Notes: generated from the sequence alone by a model not told the origin. 15,747 nucleotides of DNA from HGM12669 sp048527645 (GCA_048527645.1 DBGFNI010000188.1:1-15747), one strand, 5' to 3'. Shown: positions 1 to 9,016, counted from the stretch's first letter. Program-made: numbers and translations.

Positions 1-385
1 CTCCGAAATCAAAAGATTAGTATTTATTTGCAATAAATTTCTATTTTTCAAGTTCCGTTCTTCCCCGGTTCAAAAAACTTCATGAAATTGCACAAATTAT
101 GAACGAAAATTTAGGTGAAAGTGCTTTTTTACGTATTTTCTTCTTCTGTTTTTTTCGCTTTTGCTGCCGCAGATTAGAATTGTAATAAAAGATGAAATGA
201 TAATTCGCGGCAACAAATGAAGATATTATGAAATCAATTAATATTTCTTTCACTTTTGCACCGCATCCCCGGGGGCGCATACAGCGACGTCCGCACAGGC
301 GCCGCTTTTGCGCGTCACACCGCTTCCTTGCGCCGCCGCCTGCCGTTTGAAAACGCCGAGCGCCGAGCGGTCTTAGCCGCAACGG
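1..385. other. Gene-free stretch, AT-rich then GC-rich
   Basis: No convincing gene. Positions 1-255 are very AT-rich, with runs of A and T on both strands, in sharp contrast to the GC-rich genes that follow. Positions 256-385 switch abruptly to GC-rich sequence. A reading frame on the minus strand crosses this stretch, but it begins inside the hairpin downstream of the PBP gene. Its 3' half would encode a hydrophobic segment followed by a lysine/arginine-rich tail (from a GTG near 255 to a stop at 80), with no ribosome site I can defend. The stretch may be an intergenic spacer, a gene remnant or a recombination scar; I cannot tell which. Confidence 0.5.
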
Positions 386-425
386 AAAAAAGCGGGTCCG
401 AAGAGAGCAAGCTCTTCGGATCCGC
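386..425 (-). terminator. Intrinsic terminator of the class A PBP gene
   Basis: Read on the minus strand, the arms GCGG-A-TCCGAAGAG and CTCTTCGGA-C-CCGC pair around a 6-nt loop (CTTGCT) with a single A/C mismatch, followed directly by six T residues. It lies 75 nt after the PBP stop codon. This is the classic form of a Rho-independent terminator. On the opposite strand the hairpin is not followed by a T-run, so it should act for the minus strand only. Confidence 0.9.
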
Positions 426-499
426 CTGATCCATCCGGGTGTGCGGCGCAGCACCCGCCGTCACCGCGCATTTGACGTACGCAGCGTCATCCGCACGGC

Positions 500-3247
500 T
501 TAATTTGTCTTTTTATCGCTGTCTGTTGTTTTTTTGTCGTCGTCCGCGCTGTCATTTTCATGACCACGGTAGTGCTCATAGCAGAAGCTGTTTGCCGCGC
601 GTCCGCCCGTTGAAGAGGTCCCGGCAAAAGTGCCCTCAGCGAGAATCGGTGCGAAGCACGGCTGCGTTGCGCTGTCGACAACGCCCTTTTTTACATTCCA
701 GTCGGTTCGGTACGCGTACTGTGCATCGGTAATGGTTACCTGCTTTTCAAAGCTTCGCTTGATATTCAGCAGTCCCACCTTTCTGGTGTTGGGGCACCAC
801 GCACAGGCAACCGCGCCCGTATCGGTATCCCAATCTACCAAAACATGCGTCTCGCAGGCATCCGTGGGAACGGTCGTGTTGGTAAAATATCCGGTGACCG
901 CCCGGCTGCCACGCAAATCCGCCTTGCAGGCTTCGGTGATCAGCTGTCCGGAATCCGCACAGAACGTAGCAGTTACCACACCGCTGGGCAATTCAAAATG
1001 CTTGAGCGTTTCCTCGCCGTTGTTGACGCGGTTCAGAATCTTCTGATGCATCGCCGTCATCACCGTATTAAACATTGCTGTAGAAGGAGAAGTACCGTAG
1101 GTATTGATCGCCTTGGGCTGCTCGTATCCCGTCCAGACCGCGCAGGTATAATAAGGAGAATATCCGACGCACCAGCGGTCATAGTCCGAAGAGGTGGTAC
1201 CGGTTTTTGCTGCGACGTCAACCGTATCGCGGAAGGTGATCGCTCTGCCGGTTCCCCGCGTGACAACATTTTGCAGCATTTTGGTCATGATGCCCGCAGT
1301 CTGTTCGCTAATCGCAACCTCGCCCTTGGGAGAATTATCCAACAGAACATTTCCGTTCTTATCCAGCACCTGAGAATAGGTGCGCGGCTCCTGATACACG
1401 CCGTTATTGGCGAACATGGTATATCCGCCGGCCATTTGTCTCGCCGTGACACCGACGGTCAGACCGCCCAGGGAAAGTGAAGGCCCCACATCGGTCAAAA
1501 CCGTGCCGTCCTTTTTCACATACCGATCTGTCAGGCCGCCCAGACCCGCCTTGTTCTTCGCAAAATCGTATGCCTCCTGCGCGCCCAGGTCCAGCATAAC
1601 GCGCATGGCAACGGTGTTGACAGAGCGCGCGATCGCGTCATCAATATATGTCAGGCCGTTATACACATCCGGCAGATTGGAGGGATAGGGCTGGTTGCCG
1701 TTGAACGACAGCGGAGAATCGTCATATGCCGATCCGAAGGTGATCAGTCCGCTGTCCAGTGCCGGCGCATATACCGCCAACGGTTTGATAGAGGAGCCGG
1801 GCTGACGGAAAGCCTGCGTCGCCATATTATACATACGCGACTGCTTCTTTTCGCCTCTTCCGCCGACCAGCGCAACAATCGCGCCGTTGCTGTGATCCAC
1901 CACCACGCACGAGCTTTGCAAGACTTCGACACTGTTCACTTCGGGGAAGTTGCTGTCATCCAGATACAGCTGTTCCAGCGCCGCCTGCAAATCCTTGTCC
2001 ATGCAGGTATAAATGCTCAGTCCCTCAGAATAAATCATGCGGGATGCAACCACACGGGAAACGCCGTAGGTATCCTGCAAATCCTGCAAAACATCCTCGA
2101 TCACCGCGTCTGTATACCAAGAGCTTGTGTCCGCGTTGGAGGAGGAAGAATCGTCCTGCAAATTGAGGGAAAGCTCCTTGTAATAAGCGTCCATGTATTC
2201 CGTTTCCGTGATCTTGCCCTGATCGCGCATCGCGGTCAGCACCACCCGTCGGCGCTCGGTGTTGTTTTCGGGATTCTGCACCGGATCATATTTCGTCGGA
2301 TACTGCACAATCGACGCAAACGCGGCACATTCCTCCAGTGTCAGCTCGTTGACATCTTTCCCGAAATATTTATATGCCGCTGCCTGCACGCCGTAAGTAC
2401 CGCGGGAAAGAAAGACGGTGTTCAGATACATTTCCATGATCTGCTCTTTGGAATATTGCTTTTCCAAATTCAGCGCACGGAAAATCTCCTGCACCTTGCG
2501 CTGAATCCGCACATCGTCCTCTCCCGTCAAATTCTTGATCAACTGCTGGGTGATCGTGGAACCGCCGGCAGAGCTGGACCCGGTGAGAAAGCCGAAGCAC
2601 GCCTTTCCCGTTGTAATCCAGTCCACGCCTTTATGCTCTTCAAAGCGCTTATCTTCAATCGCAATAAATGCATTAACCAAATTTTTCGGGATTTCATCAT
2701 AAGAAACCCACAGGCGATTTTCCGAGCCGTACAGACGCTGATCCTCCAGTTCCACCGCTACGCCGTTTTCGTCATAATAATACAGGGTTGTCGTTTGACT
2801 CTGGCTGGAGGTCAGCAAGTCAACATCCAGCGTAGGATCGATGTTGCCCTTGACATACAGGGCGAACACCAGCACCACAATCGAACCCGTGATCATTCCG
2901 ATCAAGAGTAGCGTCAGCAGGATATTGAGCACATACGACAGCACGCGCAGCGCCACATGGCCGCTGACCCCGGCAACCTTGCCCGTCATACGCAGCCCGC
3001 GGTGCATTTTGCTCCTTTTGCTCTCCGCGCTGTCAGGCGACGGCTTTCCGCTTTTTGCAGGGCGCTGCGCCTTGACCACCGGGACGGTGGTGGTTTTATC
3101 ATCATTTTCCGTGCGGGCGTCATGTGCCGCGCCCGCCGGTCGCTCCGGCAGAGGATCCACCGGCGCGGTCGGCTGGTTCTGCCGCTGCTGCGCTTCCGTC
3201 ACAGAACGATTCTTTTCTTCCGCCGGATTCTTTCCTTTTTCTTCCAT
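500..3247 (-). CDS. Class A penicillin-binding protein (PBP1A/ponA type)
   Basis: Bifunctional peptidoglycan synthase that polymerises lipid II into glycan strands and cross-links the stem peptides outside the membrane. The 915-aa protein has a charged, proline-rich cytoplasmic head (1-100), one membrane anchor (about 100-132), and a GT51 glycosyltransferase domain with the catalytic glutamate in EDKRFEEHKG (E198) and the GGSTITQQL motif (229-237). The transpeptidase domain carries all three active-site motifs: SSIK (catalytic S485, K488), SVN (542-544) and KTGT (681-684). After the catalytic domain a tail of about 150 residues (760-915) contains seven cysteines, including a CxxC pair at 815/818, and ends in an Asp/Lys-rich stretch. 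The start is fixed by AAAGGA eight nucleotides upstream of the ATG. It follows dnaE but has its own promoter at 3305-3333 and a terminator at 386-425. I leave the symbol blank because ponA, mrcA and pbpF cannot be told apart here. Confidence 0.96.
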   Translation of the reverse strand: MEEKGKNPAEEKNRSVTEAQQRQNQPTAPVDPLPERPAGAAHDARTENDDKTTTVPVVKAQRPAKSGKPSPDSAESKRSKMHRGLRMTGKVAGVSGHVALRVLSYVLNILLTLLLIGMITGSIVVLVFALYVKGNIDPTLDVDLLTSSQSQTTTLYYYDENGVAVELEDQRLYGSENRLWVSYDEIPKNLVNAFIAIEDKRFEEHKGVDWITTGKACFGFLTGSSSAGGSTITQQLIKNLTGEDDVRIQRKVQEIFRALNLEKQYSKEQIMEMYLNTVFLSRGTYGVQAAAYKYFGKDVNELTLEECAAFASIVQYPTKYDPVQNPENNTERRRVVLTAMRDQGKITETEYMDAYYKELSLNLQDDSSSSNADTSSWYTDAVIEDVLQDLQDTYGVSRVVASRMIYSEGLSIYTCMDKDLQAALEQLYLDDSNFPEVNSVEVLQSSCVVVDHSNGAIVALVGGRGEKKQSRMYNMATQAFRQPGSSIKPLAVYAPALDSGLITFGSAYDDSPLSFNGNQPYPSNLPDVYNGLTYIDDAIARSVNTVAMRVMLDLGAQEAYDFAKNKAGLGGLTDRYVKKDGTVLTDVGPSLSLGGLTVGVTARQMAGGYTMFANNGVYQEPRTYSQVLDKNGNVLLDNSPKGEVAISEQTAGIMTKMLQNVVTRGTGRAITFRDTVDVAAKTGTTSSDYDRWCVGYSPYYTCAVWTGYEQPKAINTYGTSPSTAMFNTVMTAMHQKILNRVNNGEETLKHFELPSGVVTATFCADSGQLITEACKADLRGSRAVTGYFTNTTVPTDACETHVLVDWDTDTGAVACAWCPNTRKVGLLNIKRSFEKQVTITDAQYAYRTDWNVKKGVVDSATQPCFAPILAEGTFAGTSSTGGRAANSFCYEHYRGHENDSADDDKKTTDSDKKTN

Positions 3248-3304
3248 ATTATCAATCCTTTCCGCAAATGGTGGATCGGGTCACATTCTTCTGAGATTGT
3301 GGTC

Positions 3305-3333
3305 ATTGTAGCACACTTCACTGAAATTGTCAA
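3305..3333 (-). promoter_or_regulatory. Consensus sigma-A promoter for the PBP gene
   Basis: On the minus strand, TTGACA (3328-3333) is followed by a 17-nt spacer and TACAAT (3305-3310). That is a perfect -35, one mismatch in the -10, and ideal spacing. It sits in the 99-nt gap between the dnaE stop and the PBP start, leaving a leader of about 50 nt. There is no terminator between dnaE and this promoter, so read-through from the murB-whiA-dnaE unit is also possible. Confidence 0.88.
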
Positions 3334-3346
3334 ATCACCGAAGCAC

Positions 3347-6300
3347 TCACTTCAGAATCACATTTTTCTCCCCCAACTCTTGTGCCAGCAGCTGCAGCAC
3401 AAAATCCGTCGCACGGCAACCCAAGCGGATATCTGTGCGATACTTCCGGCTTGACGCATCATACAGCACCACCGGCGTGCTGCCCTCGAAAATCGCGAGG
3501 AGATTGCACACCTTCTGATATTCGACGCGATCCGGATTCAGATCCGGCAAGCGCAGATACAGGGTCTGCGGCTTTCTCACTTCCGCTGCGGGGCGGGAGA
3601 CGGTATTCTGTTTGTTTCGTTGAAAATCAACATTATTATATAAGGGGGTAATTTCCCGTATCAGAAGTTTCGGCGCTTCCTCTTCCCGCACGCTGATCTC
3701 TCCCACGGCACACACCGCGACGTCCTGCTGCAGATACGGCCGGCAGGCACGCAGGGTGGCCGGGAAGATCACCAGCTCAATCTGACCGTAGCGATCCTCC
3801 AACGTGGCAAACGCCATGGTTTCTTCCTTCCGCGTCTGTTTCAGCGTCAGCGCCACAAGGACGCCGCACACCGTGACGCGCTGTTTGTCCGCGAAGGGGC
3901 GGTATGCTTCTTCCTGCATGTCCTCCTCGGCAAAGGAGCGACAAATCTCCAGAACAGACGCGGGGCGCAGCGCGGCAATGTGCAGGCTGTATTCATCCAG
4001 CAAATGCCCGGAGAAGCACTGCCCGGTGACTTCCCGCTCCTGCAGCAGCTTCTGGCGCAGCGACATTTCCGGGATGTCCGGGTATTCATATGCCATGGTT
4101 TTCGGCCGCGTCTCTCCCTGCTCCGCGCTTTCCAGCGAAAACAGGTCGATCTGTCCGGACAGAATGCTGCGGCTTTGCTGCATATATTTATCAATGATCA
4201 CCTCATAGCTTGCCATCAGCTGCGCGCGCTTGTGCCGCATCCCGTCAAACGCGCCCGCCTTGATCAGCGCCTCAACCTGGCGCTTGTTCAGTTCGGCTGT
4301 GCTCATCCGCCGGACGAAATCCTCAAAGCTGTCAAACGGCGCTTCCCGGCGTTCCGCCAGCACCTTCTGCACAAAGGTTTCTCCCACGTTTTTGATGGCG
4401 CAAAGGCCAAACCGGATCGCGGGACGGCCATCCGACTGCGAAACCGTGAAAAATCTGCCGCTCTCATTGATGTCCGGCGCCAGCAGTGCAATGCCCATCG
4501 CAGCCGCGTCCGCAATATATTCCGCCATTTTTTCGGTGCTGCCGAGCACGGAGGTCAGCAGCGCGCACAGATACTGCGCGGGATAATGGCATTTGAGATA
4601 TGCCGTGCGGTATGATATATATGCATAGGCAACCGCGTGGCTTTTGTTGAAGGCGTATTTGGCAAAGCTCGCCATCTGATCGAACAAATGTGCCGCCGTC
4701 TGCTCCGAAATTCCGCGGGCAACCGCGCCCTCGCACAAAACCGTCCCCGTCTCATCGCGCAGACCGTGGATGAAATATTCTCTTTCCTGCGCCATCACCG
4801 CGGTCTTTTTCTTCGCCATGGCGCGGCGCACGATATCCGCCCGTCCCAGAGAATATCCCGCCACCTCCCTGCAAATCTGCATCACCTGTTCCTGATAGAC
4901 GATACAGCCGTAGGTCACAGACAGAATATTCCGGAGCACCGGCGGGTCATAGACAATCTGCTCCGGCGCCTGCCTGTTTTGAATAAAGGTGGGAATCGAC
5001 TCCATCGGCCCCGGACGGTACAACGCAATCGCCGCGACAATTCCCTCCAGATCGCGCGGCCGCATGCCGCTCAGCACCCGCCGCATGCCCGCGCTCTCCA
5101 ACTGGAACACACCGGCGGTATTCCCCTTTTCGATCATGCGGTAGGTGGCTTCATCCGTTAACGAGACCTTCTCCACGGAAAAGTCCGGCTTCTCCCGGCG
5201 AATCATCTTCTCCGTGTCGGAAATCACTGTTAAATACCGCAGCCCAAGAAAATCAATTTTCAACAGACCCAACTGTGCGATGGTATCCATATCATACTGC
5301 GTCACCGCCACACCGCTGTTTTCTGCCAGCGGCACATAGCTCATCACCGGCTCCGGCGTGATGACAACGCCCGCCGCATGCGTGGAAGCATGGCGGGGCA
5401 TCCCCTCCAGCGACCGTGCGATATCCAGCAACCGGCGCGCCTGCTCGTCCGATTCGTACACCTCGCGCAGCGCCGCGGTTTGCAGCGCTTTTTCCAGCGT
5501 GATGTTCAACTCCCGCGGGATCAGCTTGGCAATGGCGTCCACCGCCGCGTACGGCATGCCGAGCACCCGCCCCACATCGCGCACCGCGGCGCGCGCCGCC
5601 AGCGTTCCGAAGGTGATGATCTGCGCCACATGATTGCTGCCGTAACGCCGGCAGACATAATCAATCACCTCGCCGCGCCGCTCATAGCAAAAGTCCACAT
5701 CAAAATCCGGCATGCTCACGCGCTCCGGATTCAGAAAGCGCTCAAACATCAGCCCGTATTTCAGGCTGTCCACCTGCGTGATTTCCAGCAGATAGGCAAC
5801 CAGCGACCCGGCGCCCGAGCCTCTGCCGGGCCCGACGGGAATCCCCTGCCCGCGCGCCCAGGAAATAAAGTCCCATACGATCAGATAATACTGGGCAAAG
5901 CCCATTTCACAAATCACCTTAAGTTCATACGCCACGCGATCTGCATATTCCTGCCTGCTGTGCGCGGCAAAATCCATTTCTCCCGCCGCTTCCCGTTTTG
6001 CAAAACCCTGCTGCGCCAGCTGCCGCAGATACGCCTCCGCGGAAAGCCCGTCCGGCACGGGATAGGTCGGCAGCAGCGTTTTGCCGAAGGTGAAGTCAAA
6101 ACAGCAGCGCCGCGCAATCTCCCCGGTGTTGGTCAGCGCCTGCGGATACGCCGCGAACAGGCGCTCCATCTCCTCCGTGCTCTTGTAATAATATTCTTCG
6201 GTTTCAAAGCCCATCGGAGATTCGTCCGCAAGCGTCGTATTGGTCTGAATACACACCAGCGCCGCCTGCGCCTGCGCGTCCTGCCGCCGACCGTAATGCA

Positions 6301-6931
6301 CATCGTTGGTCGCGACAAGCGGAATATGCATTTCCTCAGACATCTTCAAAAGCGTCTGATTCACATCCTGCTGCTCGCTGAGAAAATGATCCTGCAGTTC
6401 AAAATAATAGTTGCCCTCTCCCATGATTTGCAGCATCTGCGCAGCGTGCTCCCGCGCCGCTGCAAAATCACCGCGGGTAATGCAGGAGGGAATCCACCCA
6501 CCCAAACATGCGGACAGCGCGATCAGCCCCTCATGATACTGCTGCAGCAGCTCCAAATCAATGCGCGGCTTGGTATAAAAGCCCTCCAGATAGGACAGCG
6601 AGACCATTTTGCACAAATTGCGGTACCCGGTCTCATTTTCACACAGCAAAATCAAATGGTAATACGCACCGTTTTCATCCTTTGCTTTCAGAAACCGTGA
6701 CTTGGGCGCTAGATATACCTCACATCCGATGATCGGTCGGATTCCCTCCGCCATACATGCTTGGTAAAACGCGACCGCGCCGAACATGTTTCCGTGATCC
6801 GTCAGGGCGACATGGGTGTGCCCCATCTCTTTTGCCAACCGCGGAATTTCCGCAATCCGCAGCGCGCCGTCCAGCAGGCTGTATTCACTGTGCAGATGCA
6901 AATGCACAAAATCCCCCGGGGCAATTGCCAT
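3347..6931 (-). CDS. dnaE: DNA polymerase III alpha subunit, DnaE type
   Basis: Replicative DNA polymerase of the C family. From the chosen ATG it has 1194 residues, normal for DnaE. The N-terminal PHP domain (about 8-215) keeps its metal-binding His/Asp motifs: HLHSEYS from H12, LTDHGN at D45-H46, and NDVH at 209-212. The palm contains GPGRGSGAGS (367-376) and the catalytic aspartates in PDFDVDF (D409, D411), with the third in KIDFLGL (D560). The fingers include FAKYAFNKSHA (756-766). A helix-hairpin-helix region lies near 880-900 and an OB-fold near 1017-1095. The reading frame stays open 42 codons further upstream into whiA, but the real start is the ATG before AIAPGDFVHLHLH. It is preceded by a GGAGAAGGGAG ribosome site and matches the usual DnaE N-terminus. 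It lies 37 nt after whiA in the same direction. Gram-positive bacteria usually also carry PolC, which is not in this window. Confidence 0.97.
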   Translation of the reverse strand: MAIAPGDFVHLHLHSEYSLLDGALRIAEIPRLAKEMGHTHVALTDHGNMFGAVAFYQACMAEGIRPIIGCEVYLAPKSRFLKAKDENGAYYHLILLCENETGYRNLCKMVSLSYLEGFYTKPRIDLELLQQYHEGLIALSACLGGWIPSCITRGDFAAAREHAAQMLQIMGEGNYYFELQDHFLSEQQDVNQTLLKMSEEMHIPLVATNDVHYGRRQDAQAQAALVCIQTNTTLADESPMGFETEEYYYKSTEEMERLFAAYPQALTNTGEIARRCCFDFTFGKTLLPTYPVPDGLSAEAYLRQLAQQGFAKREAAGEMDFAAHSRQEYADRVAYELKVICEMGFAQYYLIVWDFISWARGQGIPVGPGRGSGAGSLVAYLLEITQVDSLKYGLMFERFLNPERVSMPDFDVDFCYERRGEVIDYVCRRYGSNHVAQIITFGTLAARAAVRDVGRVLGMPYAAVDAIAKLIPRELNITLEKALQTAALREVYESDEQARRLLDIARSLEGMPRHASTHAAGVVITPEPVMSYVPLAENSGVAVTQYDMDTIAQLGLLKIDFLGLRYLTVISDTEKMIRREKPDFSVEKVSLTDEATYRMIEKGNTAGVFQLESAGMRRVLSGMRPRDLEGIVAAIALYRPGPMESIPTFIQNRQAPEQIVYDPPVLRNILSVTYGCIVYQEQVMQICREVAGYSLGRADIVRRAMAKKKTAVMAQEREYFIHGLRDETGTVLCEGAVARGISEQTAAHLFDQMASFAKYAFNKSHAVAYAYISYRTAYLKCHYPAQYLCALLTSVLGSTEKMAEYIADAAAMGIALLAPDINESGRFFTVSQSDGRPAIRFGLCAIKNVGETFVQKVLAERREAPFDSFEDFVRRMSTAELNKRQVEALIKAGAFDGMRHKRAQLMASYEVIIDKYMQQSRSILSGQIDLFSLESAEQGETRPKTMAYEYPDIPEMSLRQKLLQEREVTGQCFSGHLLDEYSLHIAALRPASVLEICRSFAEEDMQEEAYRPFADKQRVTVCGVLVALTLKQTRKEETMAFATLEDRYGQIELVIFPATLRACRPYLQQDVAVCAVGEISVREEEAPKLLIREITPLYNNVDFQRNKQNTVSRPAAEVRKPQTLYLRLPDLNPDRVEYQKVCNLLAIFEGSTPVVLYDASSRKYRTDIRLGCRATDFVLQLLAQELGEKNVILK

Positions 6932-6968
6932 GACCGTTTCTCCCTTCTCCGAATGTGTTTTGTTTGCG

Positions 6969-7907
6969 TTATCCGTTTTCTTTTTCCCCGCCAAGGCTCT
7001 CCTCCTCCGCCTGCCGCGCCAGCTCTTCCAGCTTGTGCAGACGGTGGTTGAGACCACTCTTGGTCAGCGGGGGCATATGCGCGGCTGCCAGATCGGCAAG
7101 TGACATTTCCGGGTGCGCCAGCCGCAGCTGCGACGTCTGTTTCAGCTCCGGCGGCAAAAGCGCATATTTTCCGCAATCCTGCAAGATACGGATTGCCGTA
7201 ATGTGGGTTTGCGCACCGCGAATCGCGCGGGAAAGATTCGCCAGATCAAAATTCTGCCGTCGGTTGGTGTCATTGCGGATTTCCTTGAAAATTTTGGTAT
7301 CCATCATGGAAAAAACCGATTTTGTTGCGCCAATGTACGCCAAAAAATCCTCAATGTCCGTGCTGCCTTTATAATATAACACCGGCAGCTGCTTGCGCAC
7401 CGTCATGCGCGGCACGGGCAGACCCTGTTCGCCCAAAAAGGCGGAAAGCGCCCGACTCAGCCCCTCGTCGCCCACCGTCAAATCCAAATGATAGGAGCTG
7501 GTGGGGTCAGACATGTTGCCGCACGCAAGAAAGGCGCCACGTACAAAGGCCGACGCGCATTTATCGCATTGCAGGATATGCGCCGAAACGCCCAGTCCGT
7601 CACCCTCCTGATACGCAAAGAACGAAAGCAGCTGTGCCGCCTCCTCTCCCCGCAGCGTCACGCGGAACGAAGAGGAGTCCGCGTCCTTCCCCGCGCGCAC
7701 AGACAGCGTCCCCGCAATCCCGCACACGCGCTCCAAAAGACCGACCAACAGCTGCGCCACCGCGTCGCTCCGGGTTGTCAGACGAATTTCTTCTTGTCCG
7801 AACACACCTGCGAAGCGCAGCATTCCCCACAGAAGAGACGCGGCGCAGCAGTTCTTTTTGACATAAATCTGTGCCAGCTCGCTGCGCACCTGCCGTGCAT
7901 ATGACAT
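6969..7907 (-). CDS. whiA: WhiA-family DNA-binding regulator
   Basis: Homologue of WhiA (YvcL in Bacillus), a DNA-binding protein that controls sporulation septation in Streptomyces and influences cell division and chromosome segregation in Firmicutes. The 312-aa length is typical. The N-terminal half has the degenerate LAGLIDADG-type fold of the family, with the signature FLACGNMSDPTSSYHLDL (126-143). The C-terminal half has the RNDTNRRQNFDLAN segment (211-224) and a helix-turn-helix ending in LTKSGLNHRLHKL (281-293). The ATG before SYARQVRSE was chosen because AAGGAG lies eight nucleotides upstream and the family starts this way; the open frame runs 21 codons further upstream without support. 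It is separated from murB by four nucleotides and followed by dnaE. Unlike many Firmicutes, no rapZ or yvcK homologue lies between murB and whiA. Confidence 0.95.
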   Translation of the reverse strand: MSYARQVRSELAQIYVKKNCCAASLLWGMLRFAGVFGQEEIRLTTRSDAVAQLLVGLLERVCGIAGTLSVRAGKDADSSSFRVTLRGEEAAQLLSFFAYQEGDGLGVSAHILQCDKCASAFVRGAFLACGNMSDPTSSYHLDLTVGDEGLSRALSAFLGEQGLPVPRMTVRKQLPVLYYKGSTDIEDFLAYIGATKSVFSMMDTKIFKEIRNDTNRRQNFDLANLSRAIRGAQTHITAIRILQDCGKYALLPPELKQTSQLRLAHPEMSLADLAAAHMPPLTKSGLNHRLHKLEELARQAEEESLGGEKENG

Positions 7908-7911
7908 CTCT

Positions 7912-8862
7912 TCAGCTCCTTTTTTCTTCCGTCTGCTCCGGCGAACGGATATATTTGATTTCGCACGCAATCCGAATGCCGTGCAGCTGATTAATTTTTT
8001 CCTGAATCTGTCCGATCAACTCCAGCACATCGCGGGCAGTCGCGCCGCCGCGGTTGACAATGAAGCCGGCATGCTTCTCACTGACCTGTGCACCGCCGAC
8101 GCGCATGCCGCGCAGTCCCGCCTGATCAATCAGCTGTGCCGTGTAATACCCGGGATAGCGCTTGAACACACTGCCTGCGGACGGATATTCCAGCGGCTGC
8201 TTTTCCTTGCGCGCCGCCAGATATTCCTGCATCTGCGCGCGGATCTGCTCGCCGTCTCCCGGCACAAGCCCGACTGTACAGTCCAATATGATCTGGCCGG
8301 AGGCGCTGTCCTGAAAAATGCTGTGCCGATAGGCAAAATCGCAGTCCGCCGTGTCATACGTTCTGACCGTGTCACAAGCAGGATCATATGCGCGCACCGC
8401 GCAAACCGCCTGCGCCATCTCCCCGCCGTATGCGCCCGCGTTCATATACACCGCGCCGCCCACCGTACCGGGAATCCCGCAGGCAAACGCCAGACCCGCA
8501 AGCGACCGTTGCTGCGCCTCTGCGCAAAGCGCCGACAGGGAAGCCCCCGCCTCCGCGCGCAGCCGTCCGTGCTCCAACGCGTCGATGCGGTTCATTTTCC
8601 CGGTGAAAATCACCGTGCCCGCATATCCCGCGTCGTCAAACAGCAGATTGGAGCCGTTTCCGACCACGAGATAAGGAATGCCCTGCGCGCGGCACTGCCG
8701 CACGCAGCAAAGCAGCATTTCAGCGTCCTGTGCAAACACCGCATAGCGGGCGTTTCCGCCGATCCGAAAGGTGCTGTGCCGCCACAGCGGCTCATTCTCC
8801 GCCGACGCCTGCGGCAGATTCTGTGCAAGCCATGCGCCGAATTGTTCCAACCGTTTTTCCAT
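7912..8862 (-). CDS. murB: UDP-N-acetylenolpyruvoylglucosamine reductase
   Basis: FAD enzyme that reduces UDP-GlcNAc-enolpyruvate with NADPH to give UDP-MurNAc, the second committed step of peptidoglycan precursor synthesis in the cytoplasm. With 316 residues it is the usual size. The FAD-binding part contains TFRIGGNARY (31-40), VVGNGSNLLFDD (66-77) and GIPGTVGGAVYMNAGAYGGE (129-148). The active site shows YRHSIF (R179), the catalytic serine in PSAGSVFKR (S231), AQVSEKHAGFIVN (258-270) and the C-terminal glutamate in CEIKYI (E301). The form fits type II MurB. The start used is the ATG before EKRLEQ, seven nucleotides after GGGAG. A second in-frame ATG ten codons upstream (8892) also has a plausible AAAGGA site, so the start is uncertain by ten residues. 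It heads the murB-whiA-dnaE unit. Confidence 0.95.
   Translation of the reverse strand: MEKRLEQFGAWLAQNLPQASAENEPLWRHSTFRIGGNARYAVFAQDAEMLLCCVRQCRAQGIPYLVVGNGSNLLFDDAGYAGTVIFTGKMNRIDALEHGRLRAEAGASLSALCAEAQQRSLAGLAFACGIPGTVGGAVYMNAGAYGGEMAQAVCAVRAYDPACDTVRTYDTADCDFAYRHSIFQDSASGQIILDCTVGLVPGDGEQIRAQMQEYLAARKEKQPLEYPSAGSVFKRYPGYYTAQLIDQAGLRGMRVGGAQVSEKHAGFIVNRGGATARDVLELIGQIQEKINQLHGIRIACEIKYIRSPEQTEEKRS
7916..7921 (-). promoter_or_regulatory. whiA ribosome binding site inside murB
   Basis: AAGGAG on the minus strand lies eight nucleotides before the whiA ATG. It is read as part of the last Lys-Arg-Ser codons of murB, whose TGA ends four nucleotides before the whiA start. This arrangement indicates translational coupling, and it decides the whiA start. 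Confidence 0.85.
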
Positions 8863-8929
8863 GCGTCGTCTCCCGTTCCGATGCGATTTCATCGGAGGAT
8901 TTTCCTTTCACAGATTCTTTTACAGATAT

Positions 8930-8935
8930 ATTATA
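8930..8935 (-). promoter_or_regulatory. Probable -10 box of the murB-whiA-dnaE unit
   Basis: TATAAT on the minus strand, within GCTATAATATATC, lies 68 nt before the preferred murB start. No good -35 is visible 16-18 nt upstream; the spacer contains an A-run. The perfect -10 and its location in a divergent intergenic region favour a promoter, but one half is weak. Confidence 0.5.
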
Positions 8936-9016
8936 GCAGATTTTTTTGCGCATGCATAGTCTTTTCTGAATTTTCCGTTTCTCTTCTCCCCCGCACGCAA
9001 TTTCGCAAAGAAAGAC

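Noticed and set aside
80..454. 124-codon minus-strand frame downstream of the PBP gene
   Set aside because: It would start before and run straight through the PBP terminator, has an Arg-rich then Lys-rich low-complexity translation, and lacks a ribosome site.
1892..2911. 339-codon plus-strand frame opposite the PBP gene
   Set aside because: Antisense to intact glycosyltransferase motifs and with no recognisable domain; a shadow frame.
3309..3356. Imperfect direct repeat TGAAGTG(AG)TGCT at the dnaE end and in the PBP promoter
   Set aside because: Only two short, imperfect copies; chance similarity is likely and no regulator is known to fit.
5378..6700. 440-codon open frame antisense to dnaE
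   Set aside because: Low-complexity Arg/His/Gln-rich translation, opposite conserved polymerase motifs; a shadow frame.
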